DNA of 64,000 nt from Gonium pectorale (lineage: Eukaryota; Chlorophyta; Chlorophyceae; Chlamydomonadales; Volvocaceae), in assembly GCA_001584585.1 (NCBI GenBank), contig LSYV01000056.1, positions 423,191 to 487,190 on the forward strand, read 5' to 3'. The notes under the pieces were generated by a model, which saw nothing but the letters and a program-made list of their open reading frames with translations, was not told where the DNA came from and searched no databases. Both the position numbers and the translations under genes were made by a program. Of the stretch, positions 1-11,612 are shown piece after piece (positions within the stretch are counted from its first letter, which is position 1; each line of letters opens with the position of its first letter).

Positions 1-1751
1 CGCCGCGCGCAGGGCAACAACGACCGCGCCCCGCCCAGCTCGTTCCCAGGAGGGCCGTCGTCGGGCGGACCCGCGCAGCCCCTGCCGTGGTGTTTGTGTT
101 CCACGCCTGGGGGTCGCTAGAGTACCGCTGTGGCAACGTCAGCACCGCGCGAGAGCTATTCAAGGCGGCCGTGCGGGTGAGGGAGGTGGAGGGAACGGGT
201 CGGGGGTGGGGGCGGGGGCGGGGCCGAGGGGCGGTAAGCGCCTCACAGGGGACAGGGCGGAGGCCAATGGGTGTGGAGGGCGTTTTCTCCGAGCCAGGGC
301 GGGGGTTAGGGGGTGTAAGGCGTCCTCAGTAGAGCGGGGGTGGGGCCGGGGTCTTGGTTGCCGCATCTGAACCCGCCAGCGCCCTTTGCGTCTCGGGCGT
401 CTGGGAGTGAGGGGACGCTACATCGAGTTGCTTCCCGCGTGCGGCTGCGCTGTGACGTCGTGTCCTCCCTCGTTGCACGGTGTTGAAGCTCCGCGCGTTG
501 AACGGCGCACTCGCGCACCAGGCGGGTGTCCCCTCCTCAACCCGGCTGTGCGCTCCGCCCTACTCGCCCTGCCGAGCGAGCCTCCTCCGCCCCACTCCCG
601 CGCCCGCCCCACTGCCCTCCCCCTGATCCACCCACCGGTCGAACACCGCAGCTCACCCGCTTGTTCCCCGAAGCTCCCCACCTCCCCCTGGTCTTCACCC
701 ACCCACCTCATTCACCACTCCGCCCCGCTCCCGCCTTCCCCAGGTTGACCCCAAGAACGAGACCACGTGGGCCACATGGGTGGCCATGGAGTCGGAGCTG
801 GGCAACGTGGAGCGCGCCGACGAGCTGCGCATCCGCCAGGCGGAGCAGCAGTGGGAGTTCGTGGTGCCGCCGGGCTTCACCACGCGGCCGACGCCGGGCA
901 TTCTGGACACGCTGGCGCGCTTCTTCAGCGTGCGCGGATTCGGGGGTGGCGCGGGGGCGGCGGCGCCAGCGGCCAGCGCCGGGGCAGCGGTGGCGGGCGG
1001 AGGAGGAGGGGGAGGAGCGGCGGCGGGCAGCGGCAGCGCGGCTGCGGCGAGTCCCCTCCCGATTGGCGCGGACGACGTGCCGCTGCGGCTGCAGGACCTG
1101 GAGCGCGCATTCGAGGTGCGGTGATGGGCTTGGGGGAGGGGGGCGTGGGGCTGCGTGTTGTGTAACGTGTGTGTGGGGGGAGCTGTTGTGAGGCCGGTAG
1201 TGCAGGCCAGGGATGGGGCTGGGCGGCGACGGCCCAAGAGGAGCCGGAGGACACAAAAAGACTCGTAGGAAATGGGAAGAGGAAACGCCGTTGGCTGCTC
1301 TCGGGCGGAGGGGGAAGGAGCAGCTGGGTGTAGCTCGCCCCGCGGCGGTGCGTGGCCTCCGGCCCCGCTCCCTCCCGGCTTTGTCTCGGGGCGTGCCCCC
1401 TGTCCGTAACCCGTGCTCATCTCTGCCTCTACTCCGTCCCCACCCCAGTCCGGCGACATGTCGATGCTGCCCAACTTTGTGTCCGAGGACGACGACGTGG
1501 AGGCCTCCCTGCGCCGGCCGCCACGCGGCCCCACGGCCGCCGGCGGCCCCCCCTCTGCGGCGGCCCCCACGGGCAGTACAGCGGCAGACGGGCCGGCGCC
1601 GTCGCGGCCGCCCTTGCCGCCCACACCGCCGCCCCTGCGGCCCGACTCGTCTCGTGACGTAGACCTGGCGCCGCGGCCCGTGGTGTCTCGCTCGCGGCGG
1701 CGGACGGCCAACGCCAGCGCCGGGAGCTCCGCGGCGTCCTCCATGGACTGA
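1..1751 (+). CDS. MBB1: MBB1/HCF107-type HAT-repeat RNA stability factor (5' truncated by window)
   Basis: This is the C-terminal part of a half-a-TPR (HAT) repeat protein. In Chlamydomonas, Mbb1 stabilises chloroplast psbB mRNA and helps its processing; HCF107 is the land-plant counterpart. Visible exons are up to 176 (donor gtgagg), 744-1115, and 1449-1751 (stop TGA 1749-1751), all joined in phase 0. The first exon encodes the end of a HAT helix pair with FHAWGSLEYRCGN and TARELFKAAVR. The next starts VDPKNETTWATWVAMES and runs into the conserved post-repeat segment WEFVVPPGFTTR followed by LARFF. A Gly/Ala-rich linker (about 956-1060) and a Pro/Ser/Arg-rich tail ending in MD follow; these look species-specific. 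Most HAT repeats and the transit peptide lie left of the window. Frame 3 is open from base 3, but whether bases 1-86 are exon or intron is unclear. The family call is firm; MBB1 orthology is inferred from the post-repeat segment. Confidence 0.78.
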
Positions 1752-3557
1752 CCCTACACCGCCTGGCCCTCTCTGGGCGGCTTGTGCGCATGGGTACCTC
1801 GGCGGGTTGCGGCCGCGGCAGCAGCACAGACGGCCGCACAGGCGACCCGCGCCACAGCCAGCACTCAACACCCGGCACCGGACCGACACCGAGGCCGGCC
1901 CCTACTTACGTCAGCACCTGGAGGCGGGCAGCGTTGTTTGGGATCGGGGATCGGTTGGGGCCTCTGGACAGCGTCTGAGCCGGTGGTCAGTCCCTGCCAC
2001 CGTGCCACCCTCCCTGACGGTGCCCCGTGCGGAATGCTCGCGGGCGATCAGGCCGGAGAGTTGGCAGCGCCGTCAACCGTCAGGCAAGACCAAGCGAGGG
2101 CGCGGTGTCTTTCGGCGGCGCTGTGGCAGTAGGGGGGTGACGGGCGGAGGGGGCGGGGCGGGGGAGCGGCTCGCACTGAGGCTGACGGGCGGACGCCGTG
2201 GTGCCCGGCGGCCTCACACGCGGGCAGGAGGATACGGCGCGTGTGAGTGGTGCGGCGCGCAAGCTGTTGACTCTGGCGGGGCGCTGAGGGGCTGATGATG
2301 TGGGATGCGTGTCCGCAAACGGCATTCGCTGGCTTGCTGCACTGGGGGCGATGGGGGAGCACGGTTGTGGCGGAGGCGGCGGTGGCGGCTGCGTTTGCGG
2401 GTCCTGGCTCAAACACGACTGCATCACGACTCGATCGTGGAAGTGTTTGCGAGTTCGCCAGGAGTGGCCAGGGCGGAAGGCATTCGCGGCCGGGGGAACG
2501 GACGACGGCCTGGGCGCCGTGCCCCGGGGCATGGGGCATGGGCCTGGGCGCCGTGCCCCGGGGCATGGGGCGCCAGCTTGTACTCACTCGGTTAGCTGGT
2601 GCTGAGCTGGTGCGGCGGCGGGGGCGGGGTGTGCATGCAAGAGGCTGCTGCAAGGTGCGGGTAGCAGGGGCTCTTGGTGACGGCCGTCGGTGTCCACACT
2701 GAACTGCTGCTGCTTCGCGGCATTCTCGTGCCGGGGTTGTGTGGGCGCGGCGCTGGGGTGCGACGGCGGCGAATGGAGTTGGGACAAGTGGTGGGGCAGG
2801 GGGGGGGGGCGCACTCAGTTGCGCCCTCCCGGCTCGCAACGCGCTTCCCTACTGGAACCGCGCACATATCGAGCTTGCACCCGCTGTGCCTGATGTAAGC
2901 GATGGGCCTGTGGCTGCCGTTCACAATGTCATCGGATTGCCTGGTACCATCGGCACCCAACCAAAGCGATACGCACGTTGGGCCCGGCCTCTGGTCGTCT
3001 AGGGGGTACAGGGCTTACCTAGCAGCCAGGCTCCGGCAGTGGAGGATAGGATGGGGCGGGTCGCCTCCATAAGGCCGAAGAGGTGGAGGGGTTGTGCACG
3101 TCCAACGCGACGAAGGGTGCAGACACGCTGTGCAAGGGGGCTCCCTCCGAGCCTTAGGGGGGGGATAAGGTGGAGTGTAGTAAAGAAGGGAAAGGTGGGG
3201 GGATGAAGACGGGGGGCGAGAAGGAAATGGGGGCCAAGTGACATGGCAAGCCCGCACCCCGTTAGCCCGGAGGGCCATGTGACCTAAGTCATTTACAGAC
3301 GATACCCATGTCTACCGCTAGGAGCGTGCGGGCAGCCGTCTGGCTGCGGTCTGCGCTTTGCTGTCCTCACTTGTCGTGAACAGCCGTAGCGTCCCGCGCC
3401 CAAAGGACGCGACTGCCTCTACGGCGTTCCGCTCATATCATCTGCTACTCTTAGCATAAGAACGGCGAGGCTAGACTTCTATTCCGTCAAGTCCTTGAAG
3501 AAGATCGCCAGTCCTCTCCTTTCAAACCTCTCTTGTCCCAGGTAGCCGCTTTCCAGA
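1752..3557. other. intergenic: MBB1 3' flank and SEC61G 5' flank
   Basis: No supported gene. The only structure I see is a direct tandem duplication of about 34 bp at 2507-2540 and 2541-2570 (unit begins ggcctgggcgcc), plus G-rich runs. The MBB1 3' UTR and the SEC61G promoter and 5' UTR must lie here. A TGTAA occurs at about 2893, too far from the MBB1 stop to be a convincing poly(A) signal. Confidence 0.5.
2507..2570. repeat. tandem direct repeat, about 34-bp unit x 2
   Basis: Two near-perfect adjacent copies of a GC-rich unit that begins ggcctgggcgccgtgcc, in the MBB1 to SEC61G intergenic region. Confidence 0.85.
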
Positions 3558-3964
3558 ATGGATCTAGGGGACGTTGTTGTCAAGCCCGTCAAGGACTTTG
3601 CCAAGAACAGTGCGCGCCTGGTGAAGCGCTGCACCAAGCCCGATCGGAAAGGCGAGTCCGTCGCTGGCGCGAGTCAAGCGCACCATGTGACCCAGCTGAC
3701 CGGGTCATTTGATCTGCATGCCTCCACAGAGTTCATGAAGGTCTGCTCGCGGACAGCAGTCGGCTTCATCGTCATGGGCTTCATCGGCTTTTTCGTCAAG
3801 CTTCTGTTCATTGTAAGTGCCGCAAGCATGGGGTTTTGGGCGCTATGAGTTGCTCTGACTGTCGTTTGCGATCCACCTTTCTCGGTACCCCTCAACACCC
3901 GCCACGCCGCTGTCCTCTCCTGTCACGTCCGCAGCCCATCAACCAGGTCATCATGTCATCGTAA
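3558..3964 (+). CDS. SEC61G: Protein transport protein SEC61 subunit gamma
   Basis: SEC61 gamma (SecE family) is the small tail-anchored subunit of the ER translocon that clamps SEC61 alpha. Three exons join in phase: 3558-3651, 3730-3812 and 3935-3964, giving 68 aa, the usual length of the family. The N-terminus reads [20 protein letters not shown] and continues to the conserved LVKRC.KPDRKEF. The single transmembrane helix (about residues 38-58) contains the family signature [21 protein letters not shown]. The first intron (3652-3729) begins GC rather than GT and is 78 nt long with no stop. Reading through it adds 26 residues between DRK and EFMKV, where the family has none, so splicing is clearly preferred. 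The second intron is a standard GT-AG. The gene is transcribed in the same direction as MBB1 and the STPG gene and has no functional link to them. Confidence 0.95.
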
Positions 3965-4825
3965 GGCCACCGGCTCCTAGCAGCCGGGCGGTTTGACCAT
4001 AGTACACCGGAGTTGAGGCGCCCACTCGCCCACCCTCCCACTACGGCTGAGGAGGAGGCGCAGCGGAGAGCGCGTGCTGACTGGTTTGGCTTGGGAGCAG
4101 GGGGATGACTGCTGGTCCTTTCAACTTGGTTTCCATAAATGGACTTTTGACTTTCGGTGCAGACTAGCGAGCGGGAGCCTGGTGATTATGCTTACGTTAC
4201 CCTTTGCCCGGGACGGAGCGTGGGGCGGCCCCAAACCCGTGGGCGCGCTGATGCACTGCAACGGCTTGCCGCTGTACTTGACTTCCATCAAGATTCTGGC
4301 CATGGGCCGCGCTGCAAAATTAGATAACGGGTCCAGTGTGCCCTTTAGGAACCGGGCCCCGACGGGACGTGAGCATAGGCTGTGCCACGGCGCCATGCAC
4401 GTGAGGACGTGGGAGGCCAATGTGTGAATGGATATGGGAGCCCCATTCATAGCGAGCACAGGATGCGATTTGGGTGGATGATTTGGGGAGCCTTCAGGAG
4501 GCGGGCAAGGAGTGCTATATATGGTGTAAGCCCCACCGTGAAAGTTCTCCACGAAGGTCGTCCGCCGTCCTGGTTTGGGGACTGCAGACAGAGAGCAGAA
4601 ACATGCCTCTACGGACATAGACACCCAACAGTGCGGCGTTTTCAGCAGCGCGCGTGGGAAATAAGGTGTGGTGGGCACAGGATACGGGCCTCGCTGAGCG
4701 AAAAGCTGCATGGTAAGAGGTAGAAAGCCCGGTGGCGCGTCGACATTCTACCGGTACATCGGCTACTCGAGCATCCTTGGTGCATATAGGGTGGTGGGGA
4801 GGGTCAGGATCGGTTCCTGCGGGAC

Positions 4826-4912
4826 GGGTTTTGAAAAAAGAGGCATCTGCGCAGAAAGAGGGGGCCTGCCTCTACGGCCATACACAGCCGAAGGCGCAAC
4901 GTTCCCCGGTAC
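4826..4912 (+). repeat. dispersed short repeat, copy 1
   Basis: Shares the core gcctctacggccatacaca, followed by a ccgaaggcgc-aacgttcc block and preceded by an A-rich aaaaagaggcatctgcgcag block, with copies at 16272-16390 (reverse), 23366-23415 (partial), 35985-36085, 54714-54832 (reverse) and 59640-59740. No coding capacity was seen, so it is a MITE- or SINE-like element by default. Confidence 0.6.
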
Positions 4913-5109
4913 ACGTGAGGTTCGTCCCGACCCCGTTTTGCTGTGTTGAACATCTGCAGGTCAACGGGGTGCGGCCTGCGTTGAGGTATAGCCAGGCTCT
5001 CCAGGCTCCGGGGTACATTTCGCGACACGCATGCTGGTGGCTCAGTGACGGGCGGGTGGATGTTCGTGCGGAACCTTGCCGCAGCTGAACAGCACAGGGC
5101 AATACCCTG

Positions 5110-5290
5110 GGGATGGCTGGATTCCAGATGGACTGGGACGGTCGAAGAGCTGGATTAAGAATTTAAGGATGGCAGGACAGCCGGAAGGGTGGAATTGGAT
5201 TGCCTGACCGACCCTGCATTGGGATGGAGCAGCGCTTCTGGGATTGGTGGATTACTGGATTGGAAACGGCTGGATTAGCCAGCCCTCCCT
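5110..5290. repeat. degenerate ggatt-rich array
   Basis: Repeated irregular words such as tggattgg, ctggatt and gggatgg occur over about 180 bp with lower GC than the surroundings. No clear period or coding frame is visible. Confidence 0.4.
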
Positions 5291-5648
5291 TAAATCCGCG
5301 ACCGACCCACGCCCCCTGGATTGGGTGAATTGAACCCCATTTCAGCCTTGCCGAGTGGCCCAGGGGTCGCAGCTATCAGCTCTCAAAGCTAACAAGCAGA
5401 TTTCAGTAGCTCGGTCTAAACACATTGATACGTAGAGAACATGTATTCAAGAAGTTGGGCATGTCTTGTGGCGTGCACACGGCACGTCTTAGAAAATACT
5501 GCCTGCAAGTAGGGCGACTTCTGCCATAGGCCGCGTCCATTTTACAGTCATATGCTATAATATCAATATGAACCCAAAGCAGTCTTAGCAATCACCTGCG
5601 TTGCCACATTGGCCATCGGACCGCTACATTCGTTTTTTCTCTAAACAA

Positions 5649-8600
5649 ATGTCACACAATATACCCGCATCAACGGGTGGCTTTGTGTCACGCTCGGAGC
5701 GCTCGCCACCTCGGGCGCCAGGGTCGACCCAGCCGGTGAGGCGCCGTTGCTGGAAGTGCCAACCGAATGGAACAGGACTGTGAGCATTAATCGATGTGCC
5801 CTCTATGCAGGCTGTTGGACCGGGGGCGTATGAAGTCTCACGCTCCATCGACACGAACCCGGCTCCCGTGCCCTTCCACACATCCACGGAAAGGTGCGTA
5901 ACGTCAACCAAAAGCTTAATGGGTTGCTCAGCTTGTCAGGGTTCGATTGAGGCCATCTGGGTTGCGTGATGCCAACACTGCGGGTGGGCCGCCCGGCCCC
6001 CTCATCGCCCACCCCGCCCCTGCTCTACATGCCCCTGCTTCACCCATCCCTCTCCCACCCCCTTCCTACCCCCCTCCCAGAGTGCTGCTTCCCAACAACG
6101 CCACCTCGTCCATCACGCCCGGACCTGGAGCCTACGCAGCCACCGCCGGCGCGCCCGGCTCCATGGGCGGGCCCGCCTCTCCCTTCGTCAGCGGGGTGCC
6201 GCGGCTACCCATTGACGCTACGGGGCGCGCCCGGAAAGAGGTTCCCGGGTGGGTGGGCGGGTGGGCCACGGCTGGTTAAGGGATGAGGGGCCCTTGTGTG
6301 TGAGGGGGTTGCCGGGCTTGGCCATCGGGGTTGGGAGGTGCCGCTGGCTGCTTGTGGCGGCCTTGGGGTTATGGTGCTGCCGGCTTTGGCAGCGGCAGCA
6401 ACAGCGGGCGGTGACTGCGCTCTGCAGCCCAGCGCCTGTTGTGACGCCGAGGGCGCACCCTCTCCGAGGATTCCGGGAGTGGCGGCAGCAGCGGTGACAG
6501 CAGCAACAGTGGCGGCAGCAGCGGCGCGGCGTGGCTATAACGGCTAACGGCGGGAGGGCGTTGGCGATAGCTTCGACGTGGAGACACCAACGCGGCACAG
6601 CCCGTTTCGTGGGGGCTCCCCGGGGGGTCGTGCCAGCTGAGCAGCTGGCGGTCAGGGGCTACAGCGACTAGGGCGCCCGCGGCGGATGGGCCGTGGACGG
6701 ACGGGCGGGCGGCAGCAGCGGAGGAGCCCTAGCGCCGACGGCGGATGGCCTCCCTATGCTCGGAGCGAAGCGGAGCGGGGAACAGCAGCCGCCTGCGTAG
6801 GGTCGCGGTGGCGGCGGCTGAGGCAGCGGCGCAGCGTGACTGTCGCCACTGCCGGGCGAGGAAAGGGGCTAACCGTCGAGCGCGGCACCGTGCCGGCGGT
6901 GCTGACGGCGGCGAGATGGGGTGGAGCGGGGAGCAGCGGCTGCATATGTGTGTCGACGGTTACCCCGCTGTGCGGCAGCGCCACTTGAGGGGCGCTGTGC
7001 GGCAGCGCTGCTTGAAGCCTTCGCAGTAGAAGGCCGATGAGGCAGAGCCGCTGCCGCGGGAAGCAGGACACGCCCACCCGGCTCGGCGGGGGCGCAGCCC
7101 GCTCGACCACCAACGTCCAGCGATCAGCGGCCCCAACCACTTACCCCACCTCTCAACCGCCAACTCCTTGCACAGGCCCGGCTCGTACCACGCGGACCAG
7201 AACGCCTGGGTCAAGGGCGGCGCGCGCTACGAGGTGCAGATGGCGCCCCACGCGGCCGCCTCCCCTGCCGCCGCGCGCGTGCTCCGGCTGGTGCCGCGGC
7301 AGCCCACCGCGCCGTCGGTGCCGGGTCGGGGGGAGAGCTACGGCTACGACGAGGGGCCGGACGGCTCGCTGATGCTGCAGGTGGGCGGGCGCGCTCAATG
7401 GCTAGGGGGGGCGGGGCTGATAGTGGGGGTGGAAAGTGGGTGGTGCATGTGCGGGGCTGCGGGGCAACACGAGATAGGACGCTGCAGCTCCGTCGGTGCG
7501 ATTCCGTGCTCCATCCGCGGTTAGGCGCTACCCGCTCCGGTCGCGCCAGCCGAGCGCAGCGCAGCCCCACTCATACCGCCTGGCTCACGACCCCCGACCC
7601 TCGCCTCGGCCCGCAGTCGGCGCCCGAGGCCTCCCACTCGGGCGTGGGCCGCGACACGGTGGGCCCCGGCAGCTACGAGCTGGGCGGGCAGGGGCCGTTC
7701 GTGCGGCCCGCGGGCACCGCCTGGAGCCGCAGCAAGACGGACCGATCCCCCAAGGTGCGGTGGGGTGCGGTGCGCGGAACCGCCGCACCTGAGGAAGGTG
7801 TGGGGTGGGGTGGGGTGGGGGGCACTTGGGCGGTGCTGGAAGGGGGCGGGTCGCGGGTCGATAGGGGAGGGATGGCATGCAAGCGGGCAGAGGGGCGGTG
7901 TGGGGCGGGAGTGGGCCAGGGGTTGGGGTAATAAAGAAGGGAAACGGGTCGGGTCGTGGACACCGAAGCGCATAAGAACTTGGGGCGGTCTTGGCGTAGT
8001 TGTAGCCGACCTGTGAAACTGCGACGTCGGCGACGAGCAACCAGCGGTGCAGCGTACCTTTGACGGTTGTAGGCGCTGATAACGTGAAGAGGAGGCGGAG
8101 GAAAGCCCATGCCCCCCGACGCGCGGACAGACTGGCGCGGATATGCTGGGGGATGGGGGCGGGCGGCGCGGCAGGCCGTCGAGGCATACCTCGTGTATGC
8201 CCCTCCACGCTGCGTGCGTTTGTCCTGCCCGCCTGCCTGCCTGCCTGCCTGCCTGCGGCGTCTCGTGTCCTCTCTATGTCCCCACGTTTGCCTTTCCTGC
8301 GGCGTCTCCAGAGTAGGGTCTGCGGAGAGCAGCGAGAGTGGGGTCTGCGGAGAGCAGCCTGTCCTCCTCGTCGTCGCGCCCTGCCCGCCCCTGCCGAGCT
8401 GCCGCGCCCTCCCCACACCTTCGCGTGCCCGCAGTTTGGCTCCGTGGCCCCCGGTGTGGGCTCCTACAACGTGGCGGAGAGCGGCCCTCGCAAGCCGGGC
8501 GCAGGGCTGCTGGTGACCATTGGCGGCGTGGAGGTGGTGTTTGGCGGTACCACGGGGACCAGCAGCTTTGTGAGCAAGGCGCCGCGGCCGCTGCAAAGGG

Positions 8601-11600
8601 TGAGGACGCCACGATGCTGCTGCTCTGCGATGCGCCGTGATGAGCTGCGGTGGGGTGGGTGGGGGAGATGAGGGGGGCGCTGGGCGCGGGCCCGCAGGGC
8701 TGGGCGGGGCCAGCAAGGGGGGTGCTGCACGCAGGGCGTGGTGGGGAGGGGCGTGGGGCGGAGCTGGCGCGGGTGCAACTGCCGGAGGGGTGGGTCGGGG
8801 CGCAGAGGGGTGCGCCGTCCCCGTCCGGGCGAGTGGCCGGGTGCTGTTCAGGGCTGGGCAGTGCGGAGCCCCCTATCGCAGCCGTCGGGGGGGCGGCTCA
8901 GGTTGCGGCTGAACGTTTGTCGGCAGCTTAACTCGAGGTGCAACCAGCACACCGCCCCAGACCGTTTGCTTACGCCCGTGAGCATCACTCCCCCCTACCG
9001 CTGCCCGCAGCTGCCGGAGACCAGCCCCGGCCCCGGTGACTACAACAACCTGGCCCGCCCCACCGCCGCCTCCGCCGCGCCGCCCGGGCCCGCCGCCAGC
9101 CTGCGCAACAGCTCGGCGGTGTTCGGCAGCACCGCGGCACGGGGCGCATGGGAGGTGGACCCCACCAAGGCGCGGTTCGCGCCCACATTCTGGAGGTGCG
9201 GGTGCGGGTGCGGGTGCGGGTGCGGGTGCGGGTGCGGGTGCGGGTGCGGGTGCGGGTGCGGCGCACGAGGGACGAGGGGCGTGAGTTGATTTGGGTCAAG
9301 GCTTGCCCCGGCTGAGGTACGCGGCGCAGGGGCGAGAGCGGAGGCTCCGAGCCGACCGATCGCCGATGCAGTCGCGGCGCCAAAGGAGTGTCATTTTGGG
9401 GTGGGGGGAGAGGCGGAGCGAGGGTTGGTCAATTGCGGCCCGGACCGCACCTGTTGCCATCCTGCAGCCTGCAGCCCCGCCATCCATGCCTAAAACCGCA
9501 ATCGGCCCCTGTCCGCCTCCTTGCCCCCTCATCACCTGTGTCCGCCCGCCCGGTGCCCCCTCCCGTCCCGACACGCACAGGAACCCCGGCCCCGGCGAGT
9601 ACGAGGACCCCCGGGTGGCGCGGCGCGGGGCGGAGGGCAGCGGCGCGCCTGCGTCCGCGCCGGCGGGGTGCGCCCCCTTCAAGTCCGCCACCGCGCGCTT
9701 CGTACCCGTGGAGAGCCCCGTGCCGGGACCAGGTGCGGACGCCCCCGGCGTCCCCGGTACCCCGATCCCCGCGGCGCGTTCCTCCAGACCCTTGGGCGCA
9801 GCCGTCCGCCACAGGGCCCGCGGGGCTGACCCTTGGGACGCTCGGCTCGTGCGTCCTTGGATGGGGAGGGTCACGGCGAGGCGGCGCAGTCGGATTTCTC
9901 TGCTCGCTGAACGAACGGAACGGCGCGTGACGGCGTGTAACGGACTGACGGCGTGCCATCGGCGCATCTCCCGCCCCGCTTCCTTCCAATGCGTCTCTGC
10001 CCCGCCACCGCTCCCATCCTGGCCTGTCCTTCCGTCCCAACCCCTCCTTCGGCCCCTCGTCCCTGCCCAGGCGAGTACCATCCGGACGCCGTAACGTCGC
10101 TGGAGTTTGACACCTTCAAGCGAGTCAGCGGATCCCGGCCCCGGGGCGCCTTCGGCCGCTCCACGGGCCGCTTCCCATACCAGCGCGGCTCATCCTCGCC
10201 GCCACGCGGGGGCATACCGGGCGTGCTGGCGGAGGGCGGCGAGGTCGCGTCGGGCTCACCCGGGCCCGCGCACTACGAGCCGAAGCTGGGCGGCGGCGGA
10301 AGAGCAGGTGGGGCTGCTGCTGCGGGGGACTGGGGGACTGGGATGTGGGGCAGGGGCGGGGCGTGTGGCGCGTCAAGGGGGGGTGAGCGGTGTCGGAGGT
10401 TTACTGGGTTGCGGGGCACCAGAGGCACTACAGCCTGAATGCCTGATGGGTGCAGGCGGATCAGCGTCTCTGTCTACTCGGATGCTTGGATGCTGCCGCC
10501 TCCCTGCCTTTTCTGCGGCACCGCTGGCCTCCTGTCCGTCACCCCTTCCACCGCGCATCCCCACACCTAGTTCCCTGTGAACACGCCTCACCCGACGTCT
10601 TCCAACGTGCACCCTGCCCCCCCCCTCCGCAGCTGGCCGCGCCGGTATGTCGGTGTTTGCGTCCAAGAGCGGCCGCTTCCGGCCCGTCACGGCGCCCGCG
10701 GCCGTGCCCGACCTGACCGACTATGACGGCTCCGCACCGCTCAAGTGAGTGGCCCGCGCCTGCGACTGTGCCGGCGGTGCGGCGCTCCTTTTCCCGCAGC
10801 AACGTGGCGGTGGGAGGGGGCGAGGGCAACCGCGGGCCGGTGGGAGGGGGCGAGGGTGCACCCCCTCCGCTTCGCTGTACCATTGCGCCGTCTCCCCCTC
10901 CCCCTCCCCCCATAATGTTTCGATGTCACGCGGTACGACCCATTTCCCCCCTCGCTTCCCCTCCCCGCCAGGGGCGACCCTTCCCGCCTGGGTCCCGGCG
11001 CCTACGACCCGGACAAGCCCACCGGCCGCACCCGCTACAAGCAGGCGCCAAGCAAGGTGGCGCCTTTCGGCACGGAGTCGCAGAGAGCCAGTGAGTCGGG
11101 GGTAGGGGGTAGGCGGGGGTAGGAGGTAGGCGGGGATGGGACCGAGCGCGCAGCCCCCCTTGCGCCTCGGGCTTCTCCAATGAGAATTGAAAACGCCTAC
11201 CAATCTTCAAGCCCCCTCGCGTGTGTGAACCCTCCATGTGTCGGTGCGTGCGCAGCAGAGCGCGGGCCCCCGTACCCCGCACTACGCCCCTCACGCCGAC
11301 CATAACTTTCACCATCCAGTATGCCCAACTGCCCACCGGTCCACCTCCCTCCGCTCCTCGCCGTCCCGTCCCCTGCTAGAAATGGAGCTGCCGTCCCGCA
11401 CCAACCCGGGGCCGGGGCGCTACCGGCCGCCCGAGCCGTCCGCCTTCAAGCCGGTCACCATGCCGCCGCCCAAGACCGGCTTCAGCAGCCAGAGCGACCG
11501 GTTCGGCGGGGCGGGCAGCTTCACGCCGGGGCCAGGCGCCTACAACGCAAACGCCGCGTCCGTGGTGCGCAAGTCGTACAATGTGACGTACAGCGGCACC

Positions 11601-11612
11601 GTGTACGGGTAG
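5649..11612 (+). CDS. STPG2-like sperm-tail PG-rich repeat protein (flagellar-associated type)
   Basis: Proteins with sperm-tail PG-rich (STPG) repeats are axoneme/microtubule-associated proteins of cilia and sperm tails. Twelve exons join without a phase conflict: 5649-5735, 5811-5893, 6081-6248, 7176-7380, 7617-7754, 8435-8599, 9011-9195, 9581-9732, 10071-10307, 10633-10744, 10972-11090, 11380-11612 (stop TAG). The product is 627 aa. The repeat core P-G-P-G-x-Y or a variant recurs in nearly every exon: VGPGAYEV, TPGPGAY, VPGPGSYHA, VGPGSYEL, PGVGSYNV, SPGPGDYNN, NPGPGEYED, SPGPAHYEP, LGPGAYDP, NPGPGRYRP and TPGPGAYNA. The spacing and the early GPGAYEVSRSID resemble STPG2. An in-frame upstream ATG at 5601 would add 16 residues; I chose 5649 because the residues after it are repeat-protein-like. 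Exon 9 (10071-10307) has a broken duplicate at 18298-18505. Intron 7 begins with a hexamer array (9196-9261). Confidence 0.85.
8225..8254. repeat. (cctg)n microsatellite in STPG-gene intron 5
   Basis: Consecutive cctg/gcct units in the intron between exons ending 7754 and starting 8435. Confidence 0.8.
9196..9261 (+). repeat. (gtgcgg)11 hexamer array made of tandem splice-donor-like units
   Basis: Eleven perfect gtgcgg units start exactly at the donor of intron 7 of the STPG gene. Every unit is itself a gtgcgg donor, a sequence also used as the donor of exons 2, 5 and 8 (gtgcg-type). Because the unit is 6 bp, use of any downstream unit keeps the reading frame and adds Cys-Gly pairs. Confidence 0.95.

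Larger units (their letters stand above)
3965..5648. other. intergenic: SEC61G 3' flank, short repeats, STPG-gene 5' flank
   Basis: No supported gene. It contains a copy of a dispersed short repeat (4826-4912), a partial copy of the same core at about 4597-4645 (gcctctacggacatag), and a degenerate array of ggatt-like words at about 5110-5290. A tRNA box-A-like string near 5347 has no matching box B or cloverleaf. Confidence 0.5.

Noticed and set aside
695..1889. Long minus-strand open frames (349 and 393 codons) opposite MBB1
   Set aside because: They are antisense shadows of GC-rich MBB1 exons and introns, low-complexity Arg/Gly/Ala/Pro, and show no domain.
5347..5400. tRNA-like start (ttgccgagtggccc) suggesting a Leu or Ser tRNA
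   Set aside because: It matches a box A, but no box B, acceptor-stem pairing or anticodon arm could be found downstream.
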